Below, in pieces: positions 26,957-41,040 of a stretch of DNA of 64,000 nucleotides. The stretch lies in contig NC_135141.1 of assembly GCF_051014445.1 (NCBI RefSeq), positions 10,540,001 to 10,604,000 on the forward strand, given 5' to 3'. Numbering within the stretch: the stretch's first letter is position 1; the number at the start of each line of letters is the position of its first letter. A program made the translations under genes and the position numbers. The notes beneath the pieces are model-generated. The model saw only the letters and a list, made by a program, of their open reading frames with translations. It had not been told where the DNA came from and did not search any database. Origin of the DNA: Colletes latitarsis (Eukaryota; Arthropoda; Insecta; Hymenoptera; Colletidae).

Positions 26957-27831
26957 GTACCCCATTACTACATGATCCAAACCAGAAAACCTCAGGATCT
27001 GGCCAACGGGTATGCGAATGATGCGACAGTATGAGCTAGATGAGGGCAAATCCCAGACATAAACCAGACCTAACCGGTGTTATCCGCTACAATATAGATC
27101 GAAACCAGGTTTAATTGACTGTTGCAGTGTTGTACCACATTACTACCTGATCCATACCAGAAAAAGCCCACGATCTGGCCAACAGGTATGCGAAAGATGC
27201 GAAAGTATGAGCCAGATGAGGGCAAATTCCAGACATAACCCAGACCTAACCTGTGTTATCCTCTAGAATATTGATCCAATCCAAGTTTAATTGACAATTT
27301 CAGTGTGGTACCACATTACTACGTGATCCAAACCAGAAAACCCCAGGATCTTGCCAACAGGTATGCGAAAGATGCGATAGAATGATCCAGATGATGGCAA
27401 ATCCCAGACATAACCCATACCCAACCGGTGTTATCCTCTAAAATATACATCGAAACCAGGTTTAATGGACTGTTTCAGTGTGGTACCACATTTCTACGTG
27501 ATAAAAGCCAGAAATAAGCCAGGATCTGGCTAACAAGTATGCGAAAAATGTGAAAGTATGAGCCAGATGATTGCAAATACCAGACCTAACACAAATCTAA
27601 CCCGTGTTATCCTCTAAAATATAGATCGCATCCAGATTTAGTGGACTGTATCAGTGTGGTACCACATTTGTACGTGATACATACAAGATATAAGGCAGGA
27701 TCTGGCTAACAAGTATGCGAAAAATGCGATTGTATGAGCCAGATGAGGACAAATCCCAGACATAACCCAGACCTAACCGGTGATATCCTCTAGAATATTG
27801 ATCCAATCCAAGTTTAATTGACAATTTCAGT
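26957..27831 (+). repeat. Five-monomer duplicon inside block B, copy 2
   Basis: Copy of 24690-25565 at offset 2266. The two flanking extra monomers (about 26780-26955 and 27832-28006) are near copies of their neighbours, as expected if single monomers were gained by slippage or unequal exchange. Confidence 0.83.
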
Positions 27832-29040
27832 GTGGTACCACATTACTACGTGATCCAAACCAGAAAATCACAGGATCTGTCCAACAGGTATGCAAAAGAT
27901 GCGATAGTATGAGCCAGATGAGGACAAATCCCAGACATAACCCAGACCTAACCGGTGATATCCTCTAGAATATTGATCCAATCCAAGTTTAATTGACAAT
28001 TTCAGTGTCGTACCACATTACTACGTGATCCAAATCAGAAAATCCCAGGATCTGTCCAACAGGTATGCGAAAGATGCAATAGTATGAGCCAGATGAGTGC
28101 ATATCCCTGACATAACCCTGACCTAACCGGTGTTATCCTCTAAAATATACATCGACACCAGGTTTAATTGACTGTTTCAGTGTGGTACGACATTACGGCG
28201 TGGTCCAAACCAGAAGAAAACCCAGGATCTGGCGAACAAGTTTGCGATAAATGGGAAAGTATGAGCCAGATGAGGGCAAATCCCAGACATAACCAAGACC
28301 TAACCGGTGTTATCCTCTGGAATATAGATCCAAAGCAGGATTAATTGACTGTTTCAGTGTGGTACCACATTACTGCGTGATCCAAACCAGAAAAAACCCA
28401 GGATCTGGCCAACAAGTATGCGATAAATGTGAAAGTATGAGCCAGATGATTGCAAATACCAGACCTAACACAAATCTAACCGGTGTTATCCTTTAAAATA
28501 TTGATCGAGGCCAGGTTTAGTTGACTGTTTCAGTGTGGTACCACATTACTGCGTGATCCCAACCAGAAATAGCCCAGGATCTGGCCAACAAGTATGGGAT
28601 TAATGCGAAAGTATGAGCCACATGATTGCAAATACCAGACCTAACACAAACCTAACCGGTGTTATCCTCTAAAATATAAATCGAAACCAGATTTAATTTT
28701 CTGTTTCAGTGTGGTACCACATTACTACGTTATCCAAACCAGAGGAAAACCCAGGATCTGACCAAGAAGTATGAGAAAAAAGCGAACGTATGAGCCAGAT
28801 GAGGGCATATCGCAGACGTAACCCAGACCTATCCGGTGTTATCCTCTAAAATATACATCGAAACCAGGTTTAATTGACTGTTTCAGTGTGGTATCACATT
28901 AGTACGTGATCCAAACCAGAAAAAGCCCAGGATCTGGTCTACAGGTATGCGAAAGATGCGAAAGTATGAGCCTGATGAGGGCAAATCCCAGACATAACCC
29001 AGACCTATCCTGTGTTATCCTCTAGAATATACATCGAAAC

Positions 29041-29400
29041 CAGGTATAATTGACTGTTTCAGGGTTATCGAAACCAGAAAAAGCCCAGGATCTGTCCAAC
29101 AGGTATGCGAAAGATGCGATAGTATGAGCCAGATGAGGGCAAATCCCAGACATAACCCAGACCTAACCGGTGTTATCCTCTAGAATATTAATCCAATCCA
29201 AGTTTAATTGACAATTTCAGTGTGGTACCACATTACTACGTGAACCAAACCAGAAAATTCCAGGATCTGTCCAACAGGTATGCGAAAGATGCGATAGTAT
29301 GAGCCAGATGAGGGAACATCCAAGCCAAACCCGGTCCTAACCTGTGTTATCCTCTAAAATGTAGATCGAAACCAGGTTTAATTGACAGTTTCAGTGTGGT
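29041..29400 (+). repeat. Third local copy of the segment with the 18-bp-deleted monomer
   Basis: CAGGTATAATTGACTG followed by CAGGGTTATCG, then AATTCCAGGATCTGTCC and GAACATCCAAGCCAAACCC, repeats 26424-26783 at offset 2617, about fifteen monomers. With the related segment at 24330 this gives three local copies in block B, and two more in its partner at 55.9 and 58.9 kb. Confidence 0.8.
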
Positions 29401-31840
29401 ACCCCATTACTACATGATCCAAGCCAGAAAACCCCAGGATCTGGCCAACACGTATGCGAAAGATGCGATAGTATGAGGCAGATGAGTGCAAATCCCTGAC
29501 ATAACCCTGACCTAACCGGTGTTATCCTCTAAAATATACATCGACACCAGGTTTAATTGACTGTTTCAGTGTGGTACCACATTACTGCGTGATCCAAACC
29601 AGAAAAAACCCAGGACCTGGCCAACAAGTATGCGATAAATGTGAAAGTATGAGCCAGATGATTGCAAATACCAGACCTAACACAAATCTAACCGGTGTTA
29701 TCCTTTAAAATATTGATCGAGGCCAGGTTTAGCTGACTGTTTCAGTGTGCTACCACATTACTGCGTGATCCCAACCAGAAATAGCCCAGGATCTGGCCAA
29801 CAAGTATGCGATTAATGCGAAAGTATGAGCCACATGATTGCAAATACCAGACCTAACACAAACCTAACCGTTGTTATCCTCCAAAATATAAATCGAAACC
29901 AGATTAAATTTTCTGTTTCAGTGTGGTACCACATTACTACGTTATCCAAACCAGAGGAAAACCCAGGATCTGACCAAGAAGTATGAGAAAAAAGCGAACG
30001 TATGAGCCAGATGAGGGCATATCGCAGACGTAACCCAGACCTAACCGGTGTTATCCTCTAAAATATACGTCGAAACCAGGTTTAATTGACTGTTTCAGTG
30101 TGGTATCACATTAGTACGTGATCCAAACCAGAAATCCCAGGATCTGTCCAACACGTATGCGAAAGATGCGATAGTATGAGGCAGATGAGTGCAAATCCCT
30201 GACATAACCCTGACCTAACCGGTGTTATCCTCCAAAATATACATCGAAACCAGGTTTAATTGACAGTTTCAGTGTGGTACGACATTACTGCGTGATCCAA
30301 ACCAGAAGAAAACCCTGGATCTGGCCAACAAGTATGCGATTAATGCGAAAGTATGAGCCAGATGATTGCAAATACCAGACCTAACACAAACCTAACCGGT
30401 CTTATCCTCTAAAATATAAATCGAAAGCAGGTTCCATTGACTGTTTCAGTGTGGTATCACATTAGTACATGATCCCAACCAGGAAAAACCCTGGATCTGG
30501 CCAACAGGTATGCGAAAGATGCGACAGTATGAGCCCGATGAGGGCAAATCCCAGACATAAGCCAGACCTAACCGGTGCTATCCTCTAAAATATAAATCGA
30601 AACCAGGTTTAATTTTCTGTTTCAGTGTGGTACAACATTTTCTACGTGATCCAAACTTGAAAAAGCCCAGGATCGGGCCAACAAGTATGCGAAAAATGCG
30701 AAATTGTGAGCCAGATAAGGGCAAATCCCAGACATTACCAAGACCTAACCGGTGCTATCCTCTAAAATATAAATCGAAACCAGGTTTAATTTTCTGTTTC
30801 AGTGTGGCACAACATTTACTACGTGATCCAAACTAGAAAAATCCAAGGATCGGGCCAACTCGTATGCGAAAAATGCGAAATTGTGAGCCAGATAAGGGCA
30901 AATCCCAGACATTACCAAGACCTAACCGGTGTTATCCTCTAGAATATAGATCGAAACCAGGTTTAATTGACTGTTTCAGTGTGGTACGACATTACTGCGT
31001 GATCCAAACCAGAAGAAAACCCAGGATCTGGCCAACAAGTATGCGATTAATGCGAAAGTATGAGCCAGATGATTGCAAATACCAGACCTAACACAAACCT
31101 AACCGTTGTTATCCACGAAAATATTGTTCGAATCCAGGTATAATTGACTGCTTCAAGGTTATCGAAACCAGAAAATGCCCAGGATCTGGCCAACAGGTAT
31201 GCGAAAGATGCGATAGTATGGGCCAGATGAGGGCAAATCCCAGACATAACCCAGACCAAACCGGTGTCATCCTCTAGAATATTGATCCAATCCAAGTTTA
31301 ATTGACAATTTCAGTGTGGTACCACATTCCTACGTGATCCAAACCAGAAAAACCCAGGATATGTCCAACAGCTATGCGAAAGATGCGATACTATGAGCCA
31401 GATGAGGGCAAATCCCAGACATAACCCTGACCTAACTGGTGTTATCCTCTAAAATATACGTCGAAACCAGGTTTAATTGACAGTTTCAGTGTGGTACGAC
31501 ATTACTGCGTGATCCAAACCAGAAGAAAACCCTGGATCTGGCCAACAAGTATGCGATTAATGCGAAAGTATGAGCCAGATGATTGCAAATACCAGACCTA
31601 ACACAAACCTAACCGGTCTTATCCTCTAAAATATAAATCGAAAGCAGGTTTAGTTGACTGTTTCAGTGTGGTATCACATTGGTACATGATCCAAACCAGG
31701 AAAAACCCTGGATCTGGCCAACAGGTATGCGAAAGATGCGACAGTATGAGCCCGATGAGGGCAAATCCCAGACATAAGCCAGACCTAGCCGGTGCTATCC
31801 TCTAAAATATAAATCGAAACCAGGTTTAATTTTCTGTTTC

Positions 31841-32371
31841 AGTGTGGTACAACATTTACTACGTGATCCAAACTAGAAAAAGCCCAGGATCGGGCCAACA
31901 AGTATGCGAAAAATGCGAAATTGTGAGCCAGATAAGGGCAAATCCCAGACATTACCAAGACCTAACCGGTGCTATCCTCTAAAATATAAATCGAAACCAG
32001 GTTTAATTTTCTGTTTCAGTGTGGCACAACATTTACTACGTGATCCAAGCTAGAAAAAGCCCAGGATCGGGCCAACAAGTATGCGAGAAATGCGAAATTG
32101 TGAGCCAGATAAGGGCAAATCCCAGACATTACCAAGACCTAACCGGTGCTACCCTCTAAAATATAAATCGAAACCAGGTTTAATTTTCTGTTTCAGTGTG
32201 GCACAACATCTACTACGTGATCCAAACTAGAAAAATCCAAGGATCGGGCCAACAAGTATGCGAAGAATGCGAAATTGTGAGCCAGGTAAGGGCAAATCCC
32301 AGACATTACCAAGACCTAACCGGTGTTATCCTCTAGAATATAGATCGAAACCAGGTTTAATTGACTGTTTC
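31841..32371 (+). repeat. Locally homogenised 177-bp monomer subfamily (three in tandem)
   Basis: Three adjacent monomers share ACAACATTTACTACG (ACATCTACTACG in the third), AGGATCGGGCCAAC, AAATTGTGAGCCAGATAAGG, ACATTACCAAGACC and TTTAATTTTCTGTTTCAG, and are far more alike than ordinary neighbours. Start-to-start spacing is 177 bp (31841, 32018, 32195), which is divisible by three. Similar clusters lie near 30630-31000, 33770-34290, 35330-35670, 41040-41580, 42980-43500, 44540-44880, 60650-61000 and 61860-62390. The last monomer of each run tends to carry GTTATCCTCTAGAATATAG instead of GCTATCC. Confidence 0.88.
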
Positions 32372-35300
32372 AGTGTGGTACGACATTACTGCGTGATCCA
32401 AACCAGAATAAAACCCAGGATCTGGCCAACAAGTATGCGATTAATTCAAAAGTATGAGACAGATCAGGTCAAATCCCAGACATAACCAAGACCTAACCGG
32501 AATTATCCTCTAGAATATAGATCGAAACCAGGTTTAATTGACTGTTTCATTGTGGTACGACATTACTGCCTGATCCAAACCAGAAGAAAACCCAGGATCT
32601 GGCCAACAAGTATGCGATTAATGCGAAAGTATGAGCCAGATGATGCAAATACCAGACCTAACACAAACCTAACCGTTGTTATCCTTTAAAATATTGTTCG
32701 AATCCAGGTTGAATTGACTGTTTCAGTGTGGTACGACATTACTGCGTGATCCAAACCAGAAAAAAACACAGGATCTGGCGAACAAATATGCGAAAAAGGC
32801 GAAAGTATGAGACAGATCAGGGCAAATCCCAGACATAACCCAGACCTAACCGGTGTTATCCTCTAGAATATAGATCCAAAGCAGGATTAATTGACTGTTT
32901 CAGTGTGGTACCACATTACTACGTGATCCAAACCGGAAAATCCCAGGATATGTCCAACAGGTATGCGAAAGATGCGATAGTATGAGCCAGATGAGGGCAA
33001 ACCCCAGACATAACCCTGACCTAACTGGTGTTATCTTCTAAAATATACATCGAAACCAGGTATAATTGACTGCTTCAAGGTCATCGAAACCAGAAAATGC
33101 CCAGGATCTGGCCAACAGGTATGCGAAAGATGCGATAGTATGGGCCAGATGAGGGCAAATCCCAGACATAACCCAGACCAAACCGGTGTCATCCTCTAGA
33201 ATATTGATCCGATCCAAGTTTAATTGACAATTTCAGTGTGGTACCACATTCCTACGTGATCCAAACCAGAAAATCCCAGGATATGTCCAACAGCTATGCG
33301 AAAGATGCGATACTATGAGCCAGATGAGGGCAAATCCCAGACATAACCCTGACCTAACTGGTGTTATCCTCTAAAATATACGTCGAAACCAGGTTTAATT
33401 GACAGTTTCAGTGTGGTACGACATTACTGCGTGATCCAAACCAGAAGAAAACCCTGGATCTGGCCAACAAGTATGCGATTAATGCGAAAGTATGAGCCAG
33501 ATGATTGCAAATACCAGACCTAACACAAACCTAACCGGTCTTATCCTCTAAAATATAAATCGAAAGCAGGTTTAATTGACTGTTTCAGTGTGGTATCACA
33601 TTAGTACATGATCCAAACCAGGAAAAACCCTGGATCTGGCCAACAGGTATGCGAAAGATGCGACAGTATGAGCCCGATGAGGGCAAATCCCAGACATAAG
33701 CCAGACCTAGCCGGTGCTATCCTCTAAAATATAAATCGAAACCAGGTTTAATTTTCTGTTTCAGAGTGGTACAACATTTACTACGTGATCCAAACTAGAA
33801 AAAGCCCAGGATCGGGCCAACAAGTATGCGAAAAATGCGAAATTGTGAGCCAGATAAGGGCAAATCCCAGACATTACCAAGACCTAACCGGTGCTATCCT
33901 CTAAAATATAAATCGAAACCAGGTTTAATTTTCTGTTTCAGTGTGGCACAACATTTACTACGTGATCCAAGCTAGAAAAAGCCCAGGATCGGGCCAACAA
34001 GTATGCGAAAAATGCGAAATTGTGAGCCAGATAAGGGCAAATCCCAGACATTACCAAGACCTAACCGGTGCTATCCTCTAAAATATAAATCGAAACCAGG
34101 TTTAATTTTCTGTTTCAGTGTGGCACAACATTTACTACGTGATCCAAACTAGAAAAATCCAAGGATCGGGCCAACAAGTATGCGAAGAATGCGAAATTGT
34201 GAGCCAGATAAGGGCAAATCCCAGACATTACCAAGACCTAACCGGTGTTATCCTCTAGAATATAGATCGAAACCAGGTTTAATTGACTGTTTCAGTGTGG
34301 TACGACATTACTGCGTGATCCAAACCAGAATAAATCCCAGGATCTGGCCAACAAGTATGCGATTAATTCGAAAGTATGAGACAGATCAGGGCAAATCCCA
34401 GACATAAGCCATACCAAACCGGTGCTATCCTCTAAATTATAGATCGAAACCAGGTTTAGTTGACTATATCGAGGTTATCCAAACCTGAAGAAAACCCGGG
34501 ATCTGGCCAAGAATTATGAGAAAAATGCGAACGTATGAGCAAGACGAGGGCAAGTCGCCTATCTAAACGAGACCCAACCGTTGTTATCCCTTAAAATATT
34601 GATCGTCGCATGGTTTAATTGACTGTTTCAGTGTTGTACCACATTACTACGCGATCCAAGGCAGAAAATCCCAGGATATGTCCAACAGGTATGCGAAAGA
34701 TGCGATAGTATGGGCCAGATAAGGGCAAATCCCAGACATAACCCAGACCTAACCGGTGTCATCCTCTAGAATATTGATCCAATCCAAGTTTAATTGACAA
34801 TTTCAGTGTGGTACCACATTACTACGTGATCCAAACCAGAAAATCCCAGGATATGTCCAACAGGTATGCGAAAGATGCGATAGTATGAGCCAGATAAGGG
34901 CAAAACCCAGACATAACCCTGACCTAACTGGTGTTATCCTCTAAAATATACATCGACACCAGGTTTAATTGACTGTTTTAGTGTGGTACCACATTACTAC
35001 GTGATCCAAACCAGAAATAAGCCGGGATCTGGCTAACAAGTATGCGAAAACAGCGAATGTATGGGCCAGATGAGGGCAAATCCCAGACGTAACCCAGACC
35101 TAACCGGTGTTATCCTCTAAAATATACATCGAAAGCAGGTTCCATTGACTGTTTCAGTGTGGTATCACATTAGTACATGATCCAAACCAGAAAACCCCAG
35201 GATCTGGCCAACGGGTATGCGAAAGATGCGACAGTATGAGCCCGATGAGGGCAAATCCCAGACATAAGCCAGACCTAACCGGTGCTATCCTCTAAAATAT

Positions 35301-37001
35301 AAATCGAAACCAGGTTTAATTTTCTGTTTCAGTGTGGTACAACATTTACTACGTGATCCAAACTAAAAAAAGCCCAGGATCGGGCTAACAAGTATGCGAA
35401 AAATGCGAAATTGTGAGCCAGATAAGGGCAAATCCCAGACATTACCAAGACCTAACCGGTGCTATCCTCTAAAATATAAATCGAAACCAGGTTTAATTTT
35501 CTGTTTCAGTGTGGTACAACATTTACTACGTGATCCAAACTAGAAAAAGCCCAGGATCGGGCCAACAAGTATGCGAAAAATGCGAAATTGTGTGCCAGAT
35601 AAGTGCAAATCCCAGACATTACCAAGACCTAACCGGTGTTATCCTCTAGAATATAGATCGAAACCAGGTTTAATTGACTGTTTCAGTGTGGTACGACATT
35701 ACTGCGTGATCCGAACCAGAAGAAAACCCAGGATCTGGCCAACAGGTATGCGAAAGATGCGAGAGTATGAGCCAGATGATGGCAAATTCCAGACCTAACC
35801 CAGACCAAACCGGTGTTATCCTCTAAAATATTGTTCGAATCCAGGATTAGTTGACAGTTTCAGTGTGTTACCAAATTACTACGTGATCCAAACCAGAAAA
35901 CCCCAAGATCTGGCCAACAAGTATGCGATAAATGCGAAAGTATGAGCCAGATGATTGGAAATACCAGACCTAACACAAACCTAACCGTTGTTATCCACGA
36001 AAATATTGTTCGAATCCAGTTTGAATTGACTGTTTCAGTGTGGTACCACATTACTACGTGATCCAAACCAGTAAAACCCTAGGATCTGGCCAACAGGTAT
36101 GCGAAAGATGCGAAAGTATGAGCCAGTTGAGGGCAAATCCCAGACATAAGCCAGACCTATCCGGTGCTATCCTCTAAAATATAAATCGAAACTAGGTTTA
36201 ATTTTCTGTTTCAGTGTGGTACAACATATACTACGTGATCCAAACTAGAATAAGCCCAGGATCGGGCCAACATGTATGCGAAAAATGCGAAGTTGTGAGC
36301 CAGATAAGGGCAAATCGCAGACATAACCAAGACCTAATCGGTGTTATCCTCTAGAATATAGATCGAAACCAGGTTTAATTGACTGTTTCAGTGTGGTACC
36401 ACATTACTACGTGATCCAAACTAGAAAAGCCCAGGGTCTGACCAACAAGTATGCGATAAATGCGAAAGTATGAGCCAGATGTGGGCAAATCGCAGACATA
36501 ACCCAGACCTAACCCGTGTTATCCTCTAAAATATTGATCCAATCCTGGTTTAATTGACTGCTTCCGTGTGGTACCACATTACTACGTGATCCAAACTAGA
36601 AAAGCCCAGGGTCTGACCAACAAGTATGCGATAAATGCGAAAGTATGAGCCAGATGATTGCAAATACCAGACATAACCCAGACGTAACCTGTGTTATCCT
36701 CTAAAATATTGATCCAATCCCAGTTTAATTGACTGTTTCAGTGTGGTACCACATTACTACGTGATCCAAACCAGAAGGAAACCCAGGATCTGGCCAACAA
36801 GTATGCGATAAATGCGAAAGTATGAGCCAGATGCGGGCAAGTCCCAGACATAACCCAGACCTAAGCAGTGTTATCCACTAAAATATTGTTCCAAACCTGG
36901 TTTAATTGACTGTTTCCGTGTGGTACCACATTACTACGTGATCCAAACTAGAAAAAGCCCAGGGTCTGACCAACAAGTATGCGATAAATGCGAAATTATG
37001 T

Positions 37002-37089
37002 GCCAGATGAGGGCAAATCCCAGACATAACCAAGACCGGTAAAACCCTAGGATCTGGCCAACAAGTATGCGATAAATGCGAAAGTATGA
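37002..37089 (+). repeat. Half-length monomer (88 bp)
   Basis: The GCCAGA landmarks at 37002 and 37090 are 88 bp apart, half of the usual 176. The text reads ACCAAGACCGGTAAAACCC, so the segment between GACC (before TAACCGGTG) and the ACC of CCAAACCGGTAAAACCC in the next monomer is missing. That segment is 88 bp in intact relatives, and the join has a 3-bp ACC microhomology. The same junction recurs near 39767, 40031, 46244, 50737, 51001, 51442 and 51706, eight in all. Confidence 0.92.
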
Positions 37090-38564
37090 GCCAGAAGATT
37101 GCAAATGCCAGACATAACCCAGACCTAACCTGTGTTATCCTCTAAAATATTGATCCAATCCGCGTTTAATTAACTGTTTCAGTGTGGCACCACGTTACTA
37201 CGTGATCCAAACCAGAAGGAAACCCAGGATTTGGCAAACAAGTATGCGATACATGAGAAAGAATGAGCCAGATGATTCCAAATACCAGTCCTAACACAAA
37301 CCTAATCGGTGTTACCCTCTAAAGTATTGATCGAGTGCAGGTTTAATTGACTGTTTCTGTGTGGTACCACATTACTACGTGATCCAAACTATAAAGAGCC
37401 CAGGATCTGATCAACAAGTATGCGAAAAATGCGAAAGTATGTGCCAGATGAGGGCAAATCCCAGACATAAACCAGACCAAACCGGTGTTATCCTCTAAAA
37501 TATAGATCGAAACCAGGTTTAATTGACTGTTTCAGTGTGGTACCACGTTACTACTTTATCCAAACCAGTAAAACCCTAGGATCTGGCCAACAAGTATGCG
37601 ATAAATGCGAAAGTATGAGCCAGATGAGGGCAAATCCCAGACATAACCCAGACCTAACCGGTGTTATCCTCTAAAATATAGAGCGAATTCAGGTTTAGTG
37701 GTATGTTTCAGTGTGGTACCACGTTTCAACGTGATCAAAACCAGAAAAAACCCAGGTTCTGGCTAACAAGTATGCGAAAGATGCGATAGTATGAGCCTGA
37801 TGAGGGCAAAGCGCAGACATAACCCTGACCTAACCGGTGTTATCCTCTAAAATATAGATCGAGTCCAGGTTTAGTGGAATCTTTCAGTGTGGTACCACGT
37901 TTCTACGTGATCAAAACCAGAAGAAACCCAGGATCTGGCTAACAAGTATGCGAAAGATGCGATAGTATGAGCCTGATGAGGGCAAATCCCAGACATAACC
38001 CAGACCTAACCGGTGTCATCCTCTAAAATATACATCGAAACCAGGTTTAGTTGACTGTTCCAGTGTGGTACGACATTACTACGTGATCCAAACCAGAGGA
38101 AAACCCAGGATCTGGCGAACAAGTTTGCGATAAATGCAAAAGTATGAGCCAGATGTGGGCAATTCCCAGACATAGCCAAGACCTAACCGGTGTTATCCTC
38201 TAAAATATTGATCCAATCCAAGTTTAATTGACTGTTTCAGTGAGGTACCACATTACTACGTGATCGAAACTAGAAAAAGCCCAGGATCTGACCAACAAGT
38301 ATGCGATAAATGCGAAAGTATGAGCCAGATGATTGCAAATACCAGACATAACCCAGACCTAACCTGTGTTATCCTCTAAAATATTGATCCAATCCAGGTT
38401 TAATTGACTGTTTCAGTGTGGTACCACATTACTACGAGATCCAATCCGGTAAAACCCTAGGATCTGGCCAACAAGTATGCGATAAATGCGAAAGTATGAG
38501 TCAGATGATTGCAAATGCCAGACATAACCCAGACCTAACCTGTGTTATCCTCTAAAATATTGAT

Positions 38565-41030
38565 CCAATCCAGGTTTAATTAACTGTTTCAGTGTGGCAC
38601 CACATTACTACGTGATCCAAACCAGAAGGAAACCCCAGATTTGGCAAACAAGTATGCGATACATGAGAAAGTATGAGCCAGATGATTCCAAATACCAGTC
38701 CTAACACAAACCTAATCGGTGTTACCCTCTAAAGTATTGATCGAATGCAGGTTTAATTGACTGTTTCAGTGTGGTACCACATTACTACGTGATCCAAACT
38801 GTAAAGAGCCCAGGATCTGATCAACAAGTATGCGAAAAAAGCGAAAGTATGAGCCAGATGAGGGCAAATCCCAGACATAACCTTGACCTAACCAGTGTTA
38901 TCATCTAGAATATAGATCGAAACCAGGTTTAATTGACTGTTTCAGTGTGGTACCACGTTACTACGTGATCCAAACCAGAAAACCCCAGGATCTGGCCAAC
39001 AGGTTTGCGACAGATGCGAAAGTATGAGCCTGATGAGGGCAAATCCCAGACATATGCCAGACCAAACCGGTGTTATCCTCTAAAATATATATCGAGTTCA
39101 GGTTTAGTGGAAAGTTTCAGTGTGGTACCACGTTTCTACGTGATCAAAACCAGAAAAAACCCAGGATCTGGCTAACAAGTATGCGAAAGATGCGATAGTA
39201 TGAGCCTGATGACGGCAAATCCCAGACATAACCCTGACCTAACCGGTGTCGTCCTCTAAAATATACATCGAAACCAGGTTTAATTGACTGTTCCAGTGTG
39301 GTACGACATTACTACGTGATCCAAACGAGAGGAAAACCCAGGATCTGGCGAACAAGTTTGCGATAAATGCGAAAGTATGAGCCAGATGTGGGCAAATCCC
39401 AGACATACCCCAGACCTAACCGGTGTTATCCTCTAAGATATTCATCCAATCCAAGTCTAATTGACTGTTTCAGTGTGGTACCACATTACTACGTGATCCA
39501 AACTAGAAAAATCCCAGAATCTGACCAACAGGTATGCGATAAATGCGAAGGTATGAGCCAGATGATTGCAAATACCAGACATGACCCAGACCTAACCTGT
39601 GTTATCCTCTAAAATATTGATCCAACCAAGGTTTAACTGACTGTTTCAGTGTGGTACCACATTACTACGTGATCCAAACCAGAAGGAAACCCAGGATCTG
39701 ACCAACAAGTATGCGATAAATGCGAAACTATGTGGCAGATGAGGGCAAATCCCAGACATAACCAAGACCGGTAAAACCCCAGGATCTGGCCAACAGGTAT
39801 GCGAAAGATGCGGTAGTATGAGCCAGATGAGTGCAAATCCCAGACATAACCCAGACCCAACCTGTGTTATCCTCTAAAATATTGATCCAATCCAGGTTTA
39901 ATTAACTGTTTCAGTGTGGCACCACATTACTACGTGATCCAAACTAGAAAAAGCCCAGTATCTGACCAACAAGTATGCGATAAATGCGAAATTATGAGCC
40001 AGATGAGGGCAAATCCCAGACATAAACAAGACCGGTAAAACCCTAGGATCTGGCCAACAAGTATGCGATAAATGCGAAAGTATGAGCCAGATGGTTGCAA
40101 ATACCAGACATAACCCAGACCTAACCTGTGTTATCCTCTAAAATATTGATCCAACCAAGGTTTAATTGACTGTTTCAGTGTGGTACCACATTACTACGTG
40201 ATCCAAACTAGAAAAATCCCAGAATCTGACCAACAGGTATGCGATAAATGCGAAGGTATGAGCCAGATGATTGCAAATACCAGACATGACCCAGACCTAA
40301 CCTGTGTTATCCTCTAAAATATTGATCCAATCCAGGTTTAATTGACTGTTTCAGTGTGGTACCACATTACTACGTGATCCAAACCGGTAAAACCCTAGGA
40401 TCTGGCCAACAAGTATGCGATAAATGCGAAAGTATGAGCCAGATGATTGCAAATGCCAGACATAACCCAGACCTAACCTGTGTTATCCTCTAAAATATTG
40501 ATCCAATCCAGGTTTAATTAACTGTTTCAGTGTGGCACCACATTACTTCGTGATCCAAACCAGAAGGAAACCCAGGATTTGGCAAACAAGTATGCGATAC
40601 ATGAGAAAGTATGAGCCTGATGATTCCAAATACCAGTCCTAACACAAACCTAATCGGTGTTACCCTCTAAAGTATTGATCGAATGCAGGTTTAATTGACT
40701 GTTTCAGTGTGGCACCACATTACTACGTGATCTAAACCAGAAGGAAACCCAGGATTCGGCAAACAAGTATGCGATACATGAGAAAGTATGAGCCAGAGGA
40801 TTCCAAATACCAATCCTAACACAAACCTAATCGGTGTTACCCTCTAACGTATTGATCGAATGCAGGTTTAATTGACTGTTTCAGTGTGGTACCACATTAC
40901 TATGCGATCCAAACTAGAAAAAGCCCAGGATCTGGCCAACAGGTATGCGAAAGTATGAGGCATGTGAGGGCAAATGCCAGACCTAACCCAGACCTAACCT
41001 GTGTTATCCTCCAAAATATTGAACCAATCC
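38565..41030 (+). repeat. Duplicated block C, copy 1 (copy 2 at 49535-52705)
   Basis: Matches 49535 onward at offset 10970-10971 as far as the 705-bp unit, then at offset 11675 because the second copy has one extra 705-bp unit. Diagnostic text includes GGAAACCCCAGATTTGGC, GTGTCGTCCTCTAAAATATA and the single-monomer AGTATGAGGCATGTGAGGG near the right edge. At about 41030 it switches abruptly, inside CAGGTTTAATT, to block A copy 2. Confidence 0.9.
39633..40337 (+). repeat. 705-bp higher-order unit (three full plus two half monomers), single copy in block C
   Basis: Contains two 88-bp junctions (39767 and 40031) and three full monomers. Three times 176 plus two times 88 gives 704, against the observed 705. 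The same unit occurs twice in tandem at 50603-52012. It carries GAAACTATGTGGCAGATG, GATGCGGTAGTATGAGCC and AATGCGAAGGTATGAGCC as markers. Confidence 0.9.
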
Positions 41031-41040
41031 AGGTTTAATT

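Larger units (their letters stand above)
21120..32500 (+). repeat. Large duplicated block B, copy 1 (copy 2 at 53061-62500)
   Basis: This 11.4-kb stretch is collinear with 53061-62500. Offsets measured at shared variants are 31940 (21.12-21.85 kb), 30903 (near 22.95 kb), 31256 (23.1-23.65 kb), 31604 (24.2-24.9 kb), 31583 (near 25.4 kb), 29845 (27.7-30.1 kb) and 30019 (30.3-32.5 kb). The steps are mostly whole-monomer gains or losses. The 25.4-27.7 kb part is an internal duplication that the other copy has in a shorter form. It contains monomers with the 18-bp deletion described below. No gene is present. Confidence 0.85.
31832..38600 (+). repeat. Duplicated block A, copy 1 (copy 2 at 41041-47809)
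   Basis: About 6.77 kb is repeated at a constant offset of 9209 bp with no indel that I found. I noticed only a handful of single-base differences, for example GAGCCAGATG against GAGCTAGATG (copy 42706), TAAAATATTG against TAAAAGATTG (copy 43802) and ATCTGGCTAA against ATCTGACTAA (copy near 47147). It includes the 177-bp subfamily clusters, three 18-bp-deleted monomers and one half-length monomer at 37002. This is the most recent large duplication in the window. Confidence 0.93.

Noticed and set aside
30864..31091. Recurrent 75-codon open frames (30864, 32258, 34180, 35571, 41467, 43389, 44780, 60883, 62277) as a conserved small protein family
   Set aside because: Their similarity is fully explained by duplication of the 177-bp subfamily and blocks A and B. 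The DNA between and around them is equally conserved, and stops recur at the AACTAG of neighbouring monomers. Nothing suggests protein-level selection.
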